In this document: positions 17,294 through 25,713 of the stretch, piece after piece
How the letters are laid out: every line of letters starts with the position of its first letter
How positions within the stretch are numbered: the stretch's first letter is position 1
Origin: Candidatus Gastranaerophilales bacterium
GTDB lineage: Bacteria; Cyanobacteriota; Vampirovibrionia; Gastranaerophilales; Gastranaerophilaceae
Direction: 5' to 3'
DNA length: 64,000 nucleotides
Assembly (NCBI GenBank): GCA_900769645.1
Contig: CAAGHI010000044.1
Span: 62,001 to 126,000, forward strand
The notes under the pieces: generated by a model
The model's input: the letters and a program-made list of their open reading frames with translations, nothing else
What the model was told of the DNA's origin: nothing
Database searches by the model: none
Translations under genes and position numbers: made by a program

Positions 17294-17399
17294 TTCCGTT
17301 TCTCCACATGTTTTTGTAACTCACATACAGTATGACGGCATATTTTTTAATAAACTTTAGAGATAAATAAGGTTTTTGTAACAATTGTTTACAAAAATA

Positions 17400-17530
17400 G
17401 ATAAAAAGTGAATAAGTAAATAAGCAAATAGGTGAATAAGTTCGTTACAGGTGCTATCGCACCAAAGTATATTTTTGAGCGAAGCGAACTATATGAACTT
17501 ATTCTCTTATTCTCTTTTTACAAGACCTTA
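17400..17530. repeat. TIR element, 'GAATAAG' arm subtype
   Basis: Core TTACAGGTGCTATCGCACC plus GAGCGAAGCGAACTATAT, identical in layout to the elements at 27862, 47366, 48116 and 51750. Here the arms are GTGAATAAGTTC / GAACTTATTC instead of GTGAAAAGAC / GTCTTTTCAC. Followed at 17540-17562 by the TCGGCATAGCAATACCGAC repeat. It fills the 17294-17628 divergent gap together with the dapF promoter. Confidence 0.85.
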
Positions 17531-17599
17531 GTTTCGTTGTCGGCATAGCAATACCGACCTACTTAGCTTACTTCCTAGCACAGTCCACCAAGTTCATGG

Positions 17600-17605
17600 T
17601 ATAAT
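17600..17605 (+). promoter_or_regulatory. dapF -10 element
   Basis: TATAAT, with a GAAAGGA ribosome site at 17615-17621, so dapF has a short conventional leader, unlike the leaderless genes nearby. Confidence 0.6.
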
Positions 17606-17628
17606 TTTTTTATCGAAAGGATTTTGAG

Positions 17629-18477
17629 ATGAAAACTATAAAACTAACAAAAATGCAAGGCTGTGGAAACGACTTTGTAATCATAGATTACCCTGAATAT
17701 GAAAAAACAGGTTTGAAGATGAGCGAACTTGCCAAAAAAGTTTGTGACAGAAATTTTGGCGTGGGTGCTGATGGTATGATTATTCCAAATTTGTCACCTG
17801 AAAATAAAGAAGCTGATATCGCTTGGTATTTCTATAATTCAGACGGTTCAACTGCGCAAATGTGTGGAAACGGTATGAGATGTTTTGCAAAATATGTTTA
17901 TGACAACAAGCTTTTAGATAAAAAATCTTTCAGCGTGCAAACTCTTGCCGGACTTATCAAACCGGAACTTTTGGAAAACGGTTTGGTGAAAGTTAATATG
18001 GGTAAACCGATTTTAGAGGATAAAAAAATCCCGTTTTGGAGTGAAAATGGCGAGAAAAAACTTGTTGCACTAGATAGAGAATTTGAAATTACCCCTGTTT
18101 CTATGGGAAATCCGCACTGTGTAATTATTACAGACGACGATCCGATGGAGTTGGCAAAAAAATATGGTCCAACTATTGAAAAACACGAGTTTTTCCCAGA
18201 AAAAACAAACACAGAATTTGTAAAAGTTAAATCAAATATGGAAATCGATATGCGAGTTTATGAACGTGGTTGCGGTATAACTTTGGCTTGCGGAACAGGT
18301 GCTTGTGCCAGTGTTGTCGCTTGCGTTTTAAATAACTTAACAGAAAATAAGGTTAAGGTAAACTTGCTCGGAGGCCCTGTTTTCGTTGAATGGCAAGGCT
18401 CAAAAGACGATACGGAAAAAGATATTTTCTTAATCGGTTCTGCAAATTACAGTTTTTTTGCAGAATACATGTTGTAA
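17629..18477 (+). CDS. dapF: Diaminopimelate epimerase
   Basis: Interconverts LL- and meso-diaminopimelate for peptidoglycan and lysine. 282 residues, typical length. The two catalytic cysteines are in MCGNGMRCFAKY (about 76) and ACGTGACAS (about 223). Substrate motifs QGCGNDF (about 9-15) and GNPHCV are present. Stands upstream of rpsF with a 57-bp gap. Indicates meso-DAP peptidoglycan. Confidence 0.97.
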   Translation: MKTIKLTKMQGCGNDFVIIDYPEYEKTGLKMSELAKKVCDRNFGVGADGMIIPNLSPENKEADIAWYFYNSDGSTAQMCGNGMRCFAKYVYDNKLLDKKSFSVQTLAGLIKPELLENGLVKVNMGKPILEDKKIPFWSENGEKKLVALDREFEITPVSMGNPHCVIITDDDPMELAKKYGPTIEKHEFFPEKTNTEFVKVKSNMEIDMRVYERGCGITLACGTGACASVVACVLNNLTENKVKVNLLGGPVFVEWQGSKDDTEKDIFLIGSANYSFFAEYML

Positions 18478-18534
18478 AATCTCGTATTTCCATGATATTA
18501 TAGGTTTATACACTAGAATAAAGGAGAAAAAATT

Positions 18535-18831
18535 ATGAAAACTTACGAATTATTGACTATATTCAAACCAAACTTGGACGCTGAAGAAGTTGACAAAGCT
18601 GTTGAATCTTTGGGTAAACTTGTTGCAGATTTTGGCGGAAAAGTTGAATCTACTGACAAATCAGGTAGAAAAAAATTGGCTTACGATATCGCTAATTTCA
18701 GAGATGGTTTCTTTGTAACTACTGAATTATCTCTTCCTGCTGAAAAAGTTGCTGAATTCAGACGTCAATTGAGATTGAACGACAGCATCTTGAGAACTAT
18801 GTTCATGGAATCTTCAAAAGTTAGTGCATAG
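18535..18831 (+). CDS. rpsF: 30S ribosomal protein bS6
   Basis: 98 residues, starting MKTYELLTIFKPNLDAEEV with the usual RKKLAYDI segment. Preceded by AAAGGAGAAA. First of the rpsF-ssb-rpsR set common in bacteria. bS6 binds 16S rRNA together with bS18, encoded downstream. Confidence 0.97.
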   Translation: MKTYELLTIFKPNLDAEEVDKAVESLGKLVADFGGKVESTDKSGRKKLAYDIANFRDGFFVTTELSLPAEKVAEFRRQLRLNDSILRTMFMESSKVSA

Positions 18832-18837
18832 GCGTAG

Positions 18838-18855
18838 GTTGGGATTTTTCCCAAC
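18838..18855 (+). other. Hairpin between rpsF and ssb
   Basis: GTTGGGA-TTTT-TCCCAAC, a 7-bp stem with no T run, so not a standard terminator. It could be an RNA processing or stability element between ribosomal and ssb cistrons. Confidence 0.5.
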
Positions 18856-18878
18856 AATTAAAAAAGAAAGAAGAAAAT

Positions 18879-19286
18879 ATGGCATTTTCAAAAGCAGTAG
18901 TAACAGGAACAGTTTACAGAGCGCCGGAAAAACGTTTTACACAAAACAATATTGCGGTATCTGGATTTGTTCTTAATATTGGCGAAAGAGATGAAATTCT
19001 TGTAAGAATTTTGTCAAGAAGGCAAGCTCAAGACGAAATCGTGTCATCTTTGTCAAAAGGCGACAAGGTCTTGGTTGAAGGTAGACTTCAAATCGCTACA
19101 GTAAAAACAGATGATGGTGCTGAAAGAAGAATTTATGAAATCGACGCCAATATGATTGAAAGAATGGGCGAAGGTTCTGGTTTATCTGCTTCATCAAACG
19201 AAAAATACGGGACAGAAGAAATCGTTAAATTCGAGTCAGATGATATGTCAAATGAGTTGATTAACGAGGACGAAATTCCGTTCTAA
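18879..19286 (+). CDS. ssb: Single-stranded DNA-binding protein
   Basis: 135 residues with the OB-fold (FSKAVVTGTVYRAPEKRFTQ ... VLVEGRL) and the acidic C-terminal tip NEDEIPF that recruits repair and replication partners. It is shorter than E. coli SSB because the linker is brief. Lies between rpsF and rpsR as in many bacteria, but rpsR is separated by a repeat-filled gap. Confidence 0.93.
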   Translation: MAFSKAVVTGTVYRAPEKRFTQNNIAVSGFVLNIGERDEILVRILSRRQAQDEIVSSLSKGDKVLVEGRLQIATVKTDDGAERRIYEIDANMIERMGEGSGLSASSNEKYGTEEIVKFESDDMSNELINEDEIPF

Positions 19287-19289
19287 AAT

Positions 19290-19545
19290 GCAGCTAAGCG
19301 GCTAAAAGTGAAGCAGCTAAGAATTTAGAAGTCACTAAGGTGCAAGACGATAAGTTCGTTACAGCAAATAAAATATTATCGTCATTCTGAAAGCTTAGAA
19401 AATTATTTTGAACGATTAGTGAAAAATAAATTTTCTTGCTATTCAGAATCTATATTTAGCGGTATACACCGCAGCTGTTACGGTAGATCAGGCACTGCCT
19501 GATAATAAAGGAACATGTAGTAAACAAAATAAAATGGCTAGAAAG
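19290..19545. repeat. Interspersed repeat block between ssb and rpsR
   Basis: GCAGCTAAGCGGCTAA-type arm, ACTAAGG tract, then GTCATTCTGAAAGC...TTGCTATTCAGAATCT, plus small hairpins GCGGTATACACCGC and GATCAGGCACTGCCTGATAA. It splits the usual rpsF-ssb-rpsR spacing by 272 bp. Confidence 0.75.
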
Positions 19546-19558
19546 GCTGATTAGAAAA

Positions 19559-19792
19559 ATGGCAAGACAAAACAACGATGACAAAAAGAAACGTAAAAAT
19601 TGTTCTTTATGTGCAGACAAAGTTGAAGCAATCGATTACAAAGATGCTGCAAAATTAAGAAGATACTTGACAGAAGCAGGAAAAATTATTCCTCGCCGTA
19701 TTACAGGTAACTGCGCTAAGCACCAAAGAATGATTGCAACAGCAATTAAACGTGCTAGAGAAGCTGCAATTATCGATTACGTTTTTGACTAA
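19559..19792 (+). CDS. rpsR: 30S ribosomal protein bS18
   Basis: 77 residues with CSLCADKVEAIDYKD near the start and PRRITGNCAKHQRMI, both hallmarks of bS18. The C-x-x-C is of the zinc-binding type (with a later Cys and His). Followed by a terminator. Confidence 0.96.
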   Translation: MARQNNDDKKKRKNCSLCADKVEAIDYKDAAKLRRYLTEAGKIIPRRITGNCAKHQRMIATAIKRAREAAIIDYVFD

Positions 19793-19820
19793 TTTGTCAA
19801 ATTGCAAATACTACAAAAAG

Positions 19821-19852
19821 ACAACTCATCAGAAATGGTGGGTTGTTTTTTG
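19821..19852 (+). terminator. Intrinsic terminator after rpsR
   Basis: ACAACTCATC and GGTGGGTTGT form a 10-bp stem with two G-U wobbles and a 6-base loop, then TTTTTT. Confidence 0.8.
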
Positions 19853-19856
19853 TTAA

Positions 19857-19980
19857 GATGTAGCTGCTTCATGTCATTCTGAAAGCTTAGGTGCATAGCA
19901 CCTGTAACGAACTTATTTACCTATTCACTTATTGTCTTATTCTCTTTTATAAGACCTTAATGCCTTAGTATCTTAGTAAC
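19857..19980. repeat. Partial TIR element and ACTAAGG tract
   Basis: Reverse half of the GTGAATAAG-arm subtype (GGTGCATAGCACC, then AACGAACTTATTTACC), followed by the CCTTAGTATCTTAGTAAC tract. Lies between convergent genes. Confidence 0.65.
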
Positions 19981-19994
19981 TTTTACTAAAACAA

Positions 19995-20467
19995 TTAATG
20001 ACGCAAATCTCCAGTCAATGTTTCTATATATCTGTACAAATTACTTAAGAAATTATCTTCATGAGAGGCTTTGATATATTTTTTAATAACTTGTGTTTCA
20101 TCAGATGTTTCATACATTCTGCTTCCAATTTCTTTGTATTCATGGAGTTTTTTAGTATCTGCATCTAAAATTCCAACATTAATTCTGCTACTTTTTTTGT
20201 CCCTTACTTCAAGCCAAAGTTGTCCTTTAGGTTGATGTGGAGAAACCGAGTTGTCAACGCCTGTAACATAAATTCGCACTCCGTTCGCCTGTGCGTAATT
20301 TCCGAGTGTTCTTTGGGCACTGTCAAGCTTTTCCAGTACGTCACCACTAAGTTTTTCTCTGTTATAAGAACGTTGCTTCTCATTAAGCGGTCAAGCTTTT
20401 GAGCCTTTCTTGTTTGAACTCCTTCTACCATTGTGTGGAATGCATTTTTAATTGATGAAACTTTCAT
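19995..20467 (-). pseudogene. Frameshifted MKVS-type protein
   Basis: Two overlapping minus-strand frames (20467-20204 and 20279-19995) join into one protein of about 157 residues if one base is restored near 20380-20392. The first frame gives MKVSSIKNAFHTMVEG...KAQKLD; the other continues RLNEKQRSYNREKL...QRTLGNYAQANGVRIYVTG to LTGDLRH. The join around the GACCGCTTAATGAG site reads smoothly, so this is a broken gene or a base-call error. A ribosome site GAGGAAA precedes the start. The MKVS start resembles the gene at 8750. Function unknown. Confidence 0.75.
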
Positions 20468-20541
20468 TATTTCCTCTTCGAAATTTTAAATTGTAATATT
20501 TTTATAAAACCTGTACAAAATATTTTTTGCGCCCTCATTTA

Positions 20542-22014
20542 TTAATGTGTCATTGCGTTTGCAAAAACCTGATAAACATTGTTTCTATAGGCATTTGCGC
20601 CATCAGATGTGTTAAAAACTCCGTCCCAATGACGTTCACACTCTGTCCAAGCATCGGAACCACTCATTTTCTTTGGATTCATCATTTCATCGTGTGTGTT
20701 TGTGTATGGTGAAAGCGGGAAGATGTCGTGAATTTGCATAAATGCAGGTAATTTATTCGCAACATCATCATAGCCCCATAGGCAAGAGTTTAGTCTGTTT
20801 AATCTTGTTTCATAGTTCAAACCGCCGTTGTCATTGTCGTTTGAAACCTCCGGACCTGCTGCGTATTCTCTGTTCCAAGCCTGTTTATTTGATTCGTATT
20901 TGACACTTTGAAAATCATCAGCTTTGCCCCAGTCAGTTCCGGCGGTAAGTCCCATTTCTTTGTAGCGGTAATTGTCATTACATTTTTCGCCAACAAAAGA
21001 CAAATCGTGTCTGCCGGTCCTGTTTCTTATTTCATAGAGAATGTATGCAAATTGTTTTTCGTTAGGCAAAGCGCCAATTCCCATATAGCCGTCACCGTCG
21101 ATTATGTGCTTTCCGCTGTCAAAGAATATTGAGTCAAATCCTAAGTCGACTGCCCAAACACAAGCATCAATGTAAGCTTTTTCGTGTCTGTACCAGTCAA
21201 ACTCTTGCCCTTGAACTCTCATTTGTCCTGCAGAAAGTGGCATTCTAATCCCCGTCTTAAATCCCATCATGTGTGCTAGGTCATTGAAAGCTTTAACTTG
21301 CTCATCTGCTCCCATTTTGCCGTAAAGTCCGTCTGATGTTAGGGTTTTACTAATTCCAGTGTGAAGATTTGAACAATATAAAGAACCGTCTGAAAGGTAG
21401 CCGTCGTTTGACATATCAGGGTAAAGTTGTGATAACACAAGACAAGTTGCCCCTTTGTTAGAAGATGGCGGAATTGCCGGCATAAGCTTCATTATACCGA
21501 ATAAGCCTTCTGAAACTCTGTCACCATCGTATTTTGCAACAACTCTTGGATTAATTTCTAGGTAATTTGCAAATCTTCCCCATTTATCTCCATAATTTGG
21601 AGTCGGGATATAGCTTGGAATTCCAGGGTATTGGTTTGCCGGTTTTGTAATTGTACAAATCGACTGAATTGCTTGTTCCGGTGTGCGTTTCAAGAGTTCT
21701 GCCGGAGATGCATCAATCCATTTTTTGTCCCCTGCATAAAAAAGGTGTTCGTTTGTCCAATTATCCTCATAAATATCATTTCGCCCTGTCAAGGTATAAA
21801 ATAACTTTTTTGCCGGTTGCCAGTCGCCATAATATCCACCAAATGTGATGTTTGCTCTGTTAATATTAGACAAAGCGTTGTCAAATTGCATAAAATTCGA
21901 TGTTTCTGTTTTTTGTTTTTGCAAATTTTGTTGAGTTTGCTTTTTTGAAACAGAAATCGGATTTTGCGCATACAAAAATCTGTTTATCCCTGTGTTTATT
22001 ACCTTAGAAATCAT
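20542..22014 (-). CDS. Divergent alpha-amylase-superfamily-like protein, paralogue 1
   Basis: About 490 residues from the ATG at 22014; an upstream in-frame ATG at 22080 would extend it to the rsmH promoter, so I prefer the shorter form. Three segments match conserved regions of the GH13 TIM barrel: GFDSIFFDSGKH (Asp near 298 as nucleophile, K-H following), FVGEK (Glu near 343) and QIHD (Asp near 427). Signature PNYGDKWGRFANYLEIN is shared with the 34697-36016 gene. No signal peptide is obvious. The exact family and substrate are unknown; a carbohydrate-active role is inferred from the motif order only. Confidence 0.6.
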   Translation of the reverse strand: MISKVINTGINRFLYAQNPISVSKKQTQQNLQKQKTETSNFMQFDNALSNINRANITFGGYYGDWQPAKKLFYTLTGRNDIYEDNWTNEHLFYAGDKKWIDASPAELLKRTPEQAIQSICTITKPANQYPGIPSYIPTPNYGDKWGRFANYLEINPRVVAKYDGDRVSEGLFGIMKLMPAIPPSSNKGATCLVLSQLYPDMSNDGYLSDGSLYCSNLHTGISKTLTSDGLYGKMGADEQVKAFNDLAHMMGFKTGIRMPLSAGQMRVQGQEFDWYRHEKAYIDACVWAVDLGFDSIFFDSGKHIIDGDGYMGIGALPNEKQFAYILYEIRNRTGRHDLSFVGEKCNDNYRYKEMGLTAGTDWGKADDFQSVKYESNKQAWNREYAAGPEVSNDNDNGGLNYETRLNRLNSCLWGYDDVANKLPAFMQIHDIFPLSPYTNTHDEMMNPKKMSGSDAWTECERHWDGVFNTSDGANAYRNNVYQVFANAMTH

Positions 22015-22075
22015 ATTTCTATTAAAGCGCAAAAGAAAAATTTTGGCTATAAAATTTTTTGAAAACATTTTGTGA

Positions 22076-22081
22076 TACAAT
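22076..22081 (+). promoter_or_regulatory. rsmH -10 element, leaderless start
   Basis: TACAAT, six T's, then ATG at 22088. Confidence 0.65.
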
Positions 22082-22087
22082 TTTTTT

Positions 22088-23023
22088 ATGGAAGAATTTA
22101 CGCATTATACAGTGATGAAAAACGAGGCGGTAGACGCTCTCGAATGCCAAAACGGAAAGATTTATGTTGACTGTACACTCGGTGGTGGCGGTCATAGCGG
22201 ACTTATTTTGAGCAGAATTCAGCCTGACGGAAGGTTAATCGCATTTGATGTTGATGAGGACGCAATTAAGGCTTCATCAGAAAGATTAAAAGATTACAAA
22301 AACTTAACAATTGTAAAAAGTTCTTATGCAAATATTAAGAAAGTTTTACATAATCTTGGGATTGAAAAAATCACCGGTGGCGTGCTTTTTGACCTTGGTG
22401 CTTCTTATCACCAGTTTCACAAGGGCGAAAGAGGTTTTTCGTTTTCTAAAGAGGCTCCTTTGGATATGAGGTTTAATCAAGACGCTGATTTTTCGGCTTA
22501 TGATGTTGTAAACACTTACTCCGAGGCGGATTTAGTCCGAATTTTTTCAGAGTACGGAGAAGAAAGATTTTCAAAAAGAATTGCAAAAAAAATAGTCGAG
22601 CAAAGAAAGCTTAAAAAGCTTGAAACAACGACAGAATTGGCTGATTTGATAGTAAATTGCACTCCTCATGTAAAATCGTCAATTCACCCTGCTACACGGG
22701 TTTTTCAGGCAATCAGGATTGAGGTAAATCAAGAGTTACAAAATGTAAAAAATACTCTAAATGATGTGTTGGATTTACTTGATTTTGGTGCTATAATAAG
22801 TGTAATAAGTTTTCACTCACTGGAAGATAGGGTTGTGAAACACTTATTCAAATATCACTCACAGAGGTGTCATTGCGATAAATCACAGATGATTTGCCAC
22901 TGTCCGCCTCCGATACTAGAGTTGGTAAACAAAAAACCGATTGTGGCGAGTGATGAGGAGATACGGGAAAATCCACCATCAAGAAGTGCTAAGCTTAGAG
23001 TAGCTAGGTGTATAAGGCATTGA
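22088..23023 (+). CDS. rsmH: 16S rRNA (cytosine-1402-N4) methyltransferase
   Basis: 311 residues. SAM-binding motif DCTLGGGGHS (29-38), FDLGASYHQF (about 103), and the conserved GFSFSKEAPLDMRF and RVFQAIRIEVN segments of RsmH/MraW. Next to an ftsL-like gene as in the dcw cluster, though no mur genes follow here. mRNA is probably leaderless. Confidence 0.96.
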   Translation: MEEFTHYTVMKNEAVDALECQNGKIYVDCTLGGGGHSGLILSRIQPDGRLIAFDVDEDAIKASSERLKDYKNLTIVKSSYANIKKVLHNLGIEKITGGVLFDLGASYHQFHKGERGFSFSKEAPLDMRFNQDADFSAYDVVNTYSEADLVRIFSEYGEERFSKRIAKKIVEQRKLKKLETTTELADLIVNCTPHVKSSIHPATRVFQAIRIEVNQELQNVKNTLNDVLDLLDFGAIISVISFHSLEDRVVKHLFKYHSQRCHCDKSQMICHCPPPILELVNKKPIVASDEEIRENPPSRSAKLRVARCIRH

Positions 23024-23052
23024 TGGAAAGATAAAATCGTTGGGGTATAAAG

Positions 23053-23526
23053 TTGAATACAGCTAGGGTTAGTATAGAAGAACTAGAACAATCAATACAA
23101 AGAAGTTATTCAAATCAGGGATATGCGAGCAATCCGGTAAGAGGCGAAAGTCAAGTTATCGAGGGGTATTTTCAAAAGGAGATATCACAAAAAGCTATGG
23201 CAATCAGAAAAGTAAACAAAACATTATGTGGATTATTAGGAATAGCAGTGCTAGTGGCATTTGTCAGCTATTACTTCGCAATGTCTAACGAATTAGTATT
23301 GAATAAATTGAGCCGTCAAATCACGACCCTTAATGATGAAAATGCAGAATTACAAAACCATTTAGATAGATTAAAATCATTTAACAACGTTGATAGCAAA
23401 ATGATGCAAAACAGTATGTTGCAAAAGGCAGTGAAAGTAATTGAAGTTCAGGCAGTAAATTCTGCAACTCCGGTTGCTGCAAAGCCTGAAAAAACTGCAT
23501 CTTTCAATTGGGCTATCGGGTATTAA
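23053..23526 (+). CDS. ftsL: FtsL-like cell-division protein
   Basis: 157 residues from a TTG start at 23053 preceded by TGGGG. One membrane span (about 61-80, LCGLLGIAVLVAFVSYYFA), then a coiled-coil helix (about 85-125, LVLNKLSRQITTLNDENAEL) in the periplasm. This topology and position directly after rsmH match FtsL, which joins FtsB and FtsQ at the septum. The family is poorly conserved, so the call leans on context. Confidence 0.7.
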   Translation: MNTARVSIEELEQSIQRSYSNQGYASNPVRGESQVIEGYFQKEISQKAMAIRKVNKTLCGLLGIAVLVAFVSYYFAMSNELVLNKLSRQITTLNDENAELQNHLDRLKSFNNVDSKMMQNSMLQKAVKVIEVQAVNSATPVAAKPEKTASFNWAIGY

Positions 23527-23529
23527 AGT

Positions 23530-23985
23530 AGCTAGTGTAGGTCGGCATAGCAATGCCGACAACGAAACTGATTTAGAGACCAAGAGGCAAAATCTGTTAC
23601 GGAAGCAGATGCTATTAGTCGTCATTGCGAGACGGAACGATTAGTGTAGTCGTGGCAATCCAGCAACTTAAGATACTAAGGTCATTACAAAATAATTACA
23701 AAGTCGTCATTCTGAAAAGGCAGAAAATCAAGCTTTAGCGTAGATTTTCACCTTATTCAGAATCTATTACTAAATTAACACAGACTCCGGATCGTAGTCC
23801 GGAGTGACAGTTACGGTTTAGTTGTTTTTCGAAAATTATAACTACTTTAGTACTCACCCCGACAACATGAATTGTAATTTTTATTTTTTACGATGGCGGG
23901 ATAGGTTTTACTTTCAGAATGACGATAATATTTCGCTGTAACGAACTTATCGCCTTATCGACTTCTAAATTCCTAGCTGCTCTTA
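23530..23985. repeat. Composite interspersed repeat block
   Basis: Fills the gap between convergent ftsL and upp. Contains GTCGGCATAGCAATGCCGAC (23540s), GTCATTCTGAAAAGGCAG ... TTATTCAGAATCT (23703-23765), the ACTCCGG-ATCGTAGT-CCGGAGT palindrome (23783-23805) with GACAGTTACGGTTTAG, then the GCCTTATCGACTTCTAAATT tract. Same modules in the same order as at 36690 and 62050. Confidence 0.85.
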
Positions 23986-23990
23986 TGCCC

Positions 23991-24641
23991 CTATGTATTA
24001 AAAATTCTATCTCCGGCATCACCCATTCCCGGAACAATATAACCTTTTTCGTTCAAATGGTCATCGATTGCGGCAGTGATTATTTCAATTTCAGGATAAT
24101 GTTTTTGGATATTTTCAATTCCCTGAGGTGCTGCGATGATACAGATTACCTTAATATTATCGATTGGAATTCCTTTGTCTGCATAAAGTTTTATTGCTTC
24201 AATCAACGAATTTCCTGTTGCAAGCATAGGGTCAGTTATGTAAATATAGAAATTTTCTGGGTTTGGAGCTTCCATCGGAACCTTATTGTAGTACCAGACA
24301 GGTTTTAGAGTCTTTTCATCTCTGTACATTCCAATATGGCGAATACAAGCTTGTGGCAAAATATCAATCGCTTCGTCTGTAAAAATAAGCCCTGCACGAA
24401 GAATTGGAGAAATTATAAGGTTGATATTCGGATCAACAGTTTTGGTAGTAAATGTCGTCAGTGGCGTTGTAATCTCTTTATCGACAAGCGGTAAGTTTTT
24501 AGACGCCTCGTACAAAAGACATCTTGTAATCTTTCTTGTTGCAATCCTAACACCTTGACTGTCAGTGTCTTTATCACGCATTGTGCATAAATTCAATAAA
24601 ACGACCGGATTGTTAATTACTCGAACTTTCGATTTGTCCAT
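23991..24641 (-). CDS. upp: Uracil phosphoribosyltransferase
   Basis: 216 residues from MDKSKVRV at 24641. Converts uracil and PRPP to UMP. PRPP-binding loop ITDPMLATGNSLIEAI (about 130-145) and the C-terminal uracil loop YIVPGMGDAGDRIF are present. It overlaps the end of the mlaD-like gene by 29 bases, with GAGGAAG just upstream. Confidence 0.95.
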   Translation of the reverse strand: MDKSKVRVINNPVVLLNLCTMRDKDTDSQGVRIATRKITRCLLYEASKNLPLVDKEITTPLTTFTTKTVDPNINLIISPILRAGLIFTDEAIDILPQACIRHIGMYRDEKTLKPVWYYNKVPMEAPNPENFYIYITDPMLATGNSLIEAIKLYADKGIPIDNIKVICIIAAPQGIENIQKHYPEIEIITAAIDDHLNEKGYIVPGMGDAGDRIFNT

Positions 24642-25281
24642 CTTCCTCAACTCCTTTTTCTGTATTTGCTTTTGTAGTTTCGTTTTTCGCACTTTCTTTT
24701 ATTTTTTGAAAACTTTTTATCCATTTATCCAAGATATTCATATTAGACTGAATATCTTCGATATCAACACCGTTATTTATGTCTGTAACCCCTGTTTCGT
24801 TTGCAAAGAAGGACAATTTTGTCGTGATAGAACCGATTTTGTCAAACATTTCACTCAAAAGTCCCATTGCATCATTCAACCTTTTGGGAGACTGAACGGC
24901 AATAAGATTGTTCATCGCAAGGCTTTTATCAGTTGGCGGATAAACTTCAAGCGACTTGGAACCACCCATTCCGTTGAATTCTACCGTTGCAATCGAGCCT
25001 TTTGGTAAAGTCGCCTCTTTGTCAGTCATAACAATTTTTACATAAACCTCATCTCTGACAATTTTAATTTTTTCAATGTAGCCAACCTGAACCCCCATAA
25101 ATTTTACTGGTGAGCCGACAATCAAGCCATCAACGTCAGGCATAAAAATTTGGTAGGTCACAAGCGCTTTTTCTTTGTGATAATTATGAACCCTTATCCC
25201 GAAAACGGCAATGCACAGAATAAAAAACCATATTCCGAATTCAAGCCAAATGTACTTGTGCATTCCCTCAAAAATTTTCAT
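24613..25281 (-). CDS. mlaD: MlaD/Mce-domain protein
   Basis: 222 residues from the ATG at 25281. One N-terminal membrane span (about 13-31, FGIWFFILCIAVFGI), then the MCE domain (about 40-120: PDVDGLIVGSPVKFMGVQVGYIEKI) and a helical C-terminal tail. MlaD-type proteins sit in the inner membrane and shuttle phospholipids to or from the outer membrane. No mlaE/mlaF ABC genes are adjacent here. Leaderless promoter. The symbol rests on family resemblance. Confidence 0.85.
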   Translation of the reverse strand: MKIFEGMHKYIWLEFGIWFFILCIAVFGIRVHNYHKEKALVTYQIFMPDVDGLIVGSPVKFMGVQVGYIEKIKIVRDEVYVKIVMTDKEATLPKGSIATVEFNGMGGSKSLEVYPPTDKSLAMNNLIAVQSPKRLNDAMGLLSEMFDKIGSITTKLSFFANETGVTDINNGVDIEDIQSNMNILDKWIKSFQKIKESAKNETTKANTEKGVEEDGQIESSSN

Positions 25282-25287
25282 GCCACG

Positions 25288-25293
25288 ATTATA
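25288..25293 (-). promoter_or_regulatory. mlaD -10 element, leaderless start
   Basis: TATAAT, six bases (CGTGGC), then ATG. Confidence 0.7.
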
Positions 25294-25382
25294 CAACAAT
25301 TATTGATTTTTTGCTACTTGCCAAAAAAGTTTTTGTATTATACTATTAAGATACAAACTAAAAAAGTGAGGTATATTAACTT

Positions 25383-25625
25383 ATGATGGATCAAATTATA
25401 AGAATTGCGTGGGACTTAAACGACAATACAGATAACAGATACAAGTTGGTTTACGAAATCGCTGAACTTGCTAAAAAACTTGTTGACGAAAATCAAGCTA
25501 AAAAGGCTCATGACGAATTCAATTTTGAAGAAAATTTTGACACAACTTACAAAAAAGAAAACCCTGTTGAGCACGCTATTATGGTAAAAGCTGCTGAAGC
25601 AGATGATGACAGATTAGTTGGTTAA
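25383..25625 (+). CDS. rpoZ: RNA polymerase omega subunit-like protein
   Basis: 80 residues, starting MMDQIIRIAW (the second Met at 25386 is possible). NRYKLVYEIAELAKKL (19-34) fits the NR-[FY]-x-L-V helix of omega, and PVEHAIMVKAAEADDD fits the conserved P-V-x-x-A-[IL] segment as seen in cyanobacterial omega. Very acidic. Followed by a terminator, so monocistronic. The call is by similarity of these two segments only. Confidence 0.65.
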   Translation: MMDQIIRIAWDLNDNTDNRYKLVYEIAELAKKLVDENQAKKAHDEFNFEENFDTTYKKENPVEHAIMVKAAEADDDRLVG

Positions 25626-25641
25626 TAAGATTATTAGTTGA

Positions 25642-25666
25642 GGCACAAGGTTATCTTGTGCCTTTT
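25642..25666 (+). terminator. Intrinsic terminator after rpoZ
   Basis: GGCACAAG, loop GTTAT, CTTGTGCC, then TTTT. Confidence 0.85.
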
Positions 25667-25713
25667 CGTGTGTTTATTAAGTTATTAAGTTTTTATTTTA
25701 AAGGGATATTATT

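Noticed and set aside
18838..18855. Ribosomal-protein attenuator between rpsF and ssb
   Set aside because: The hairpin has no T run and no alternative fold that I could see, so it is only noted.
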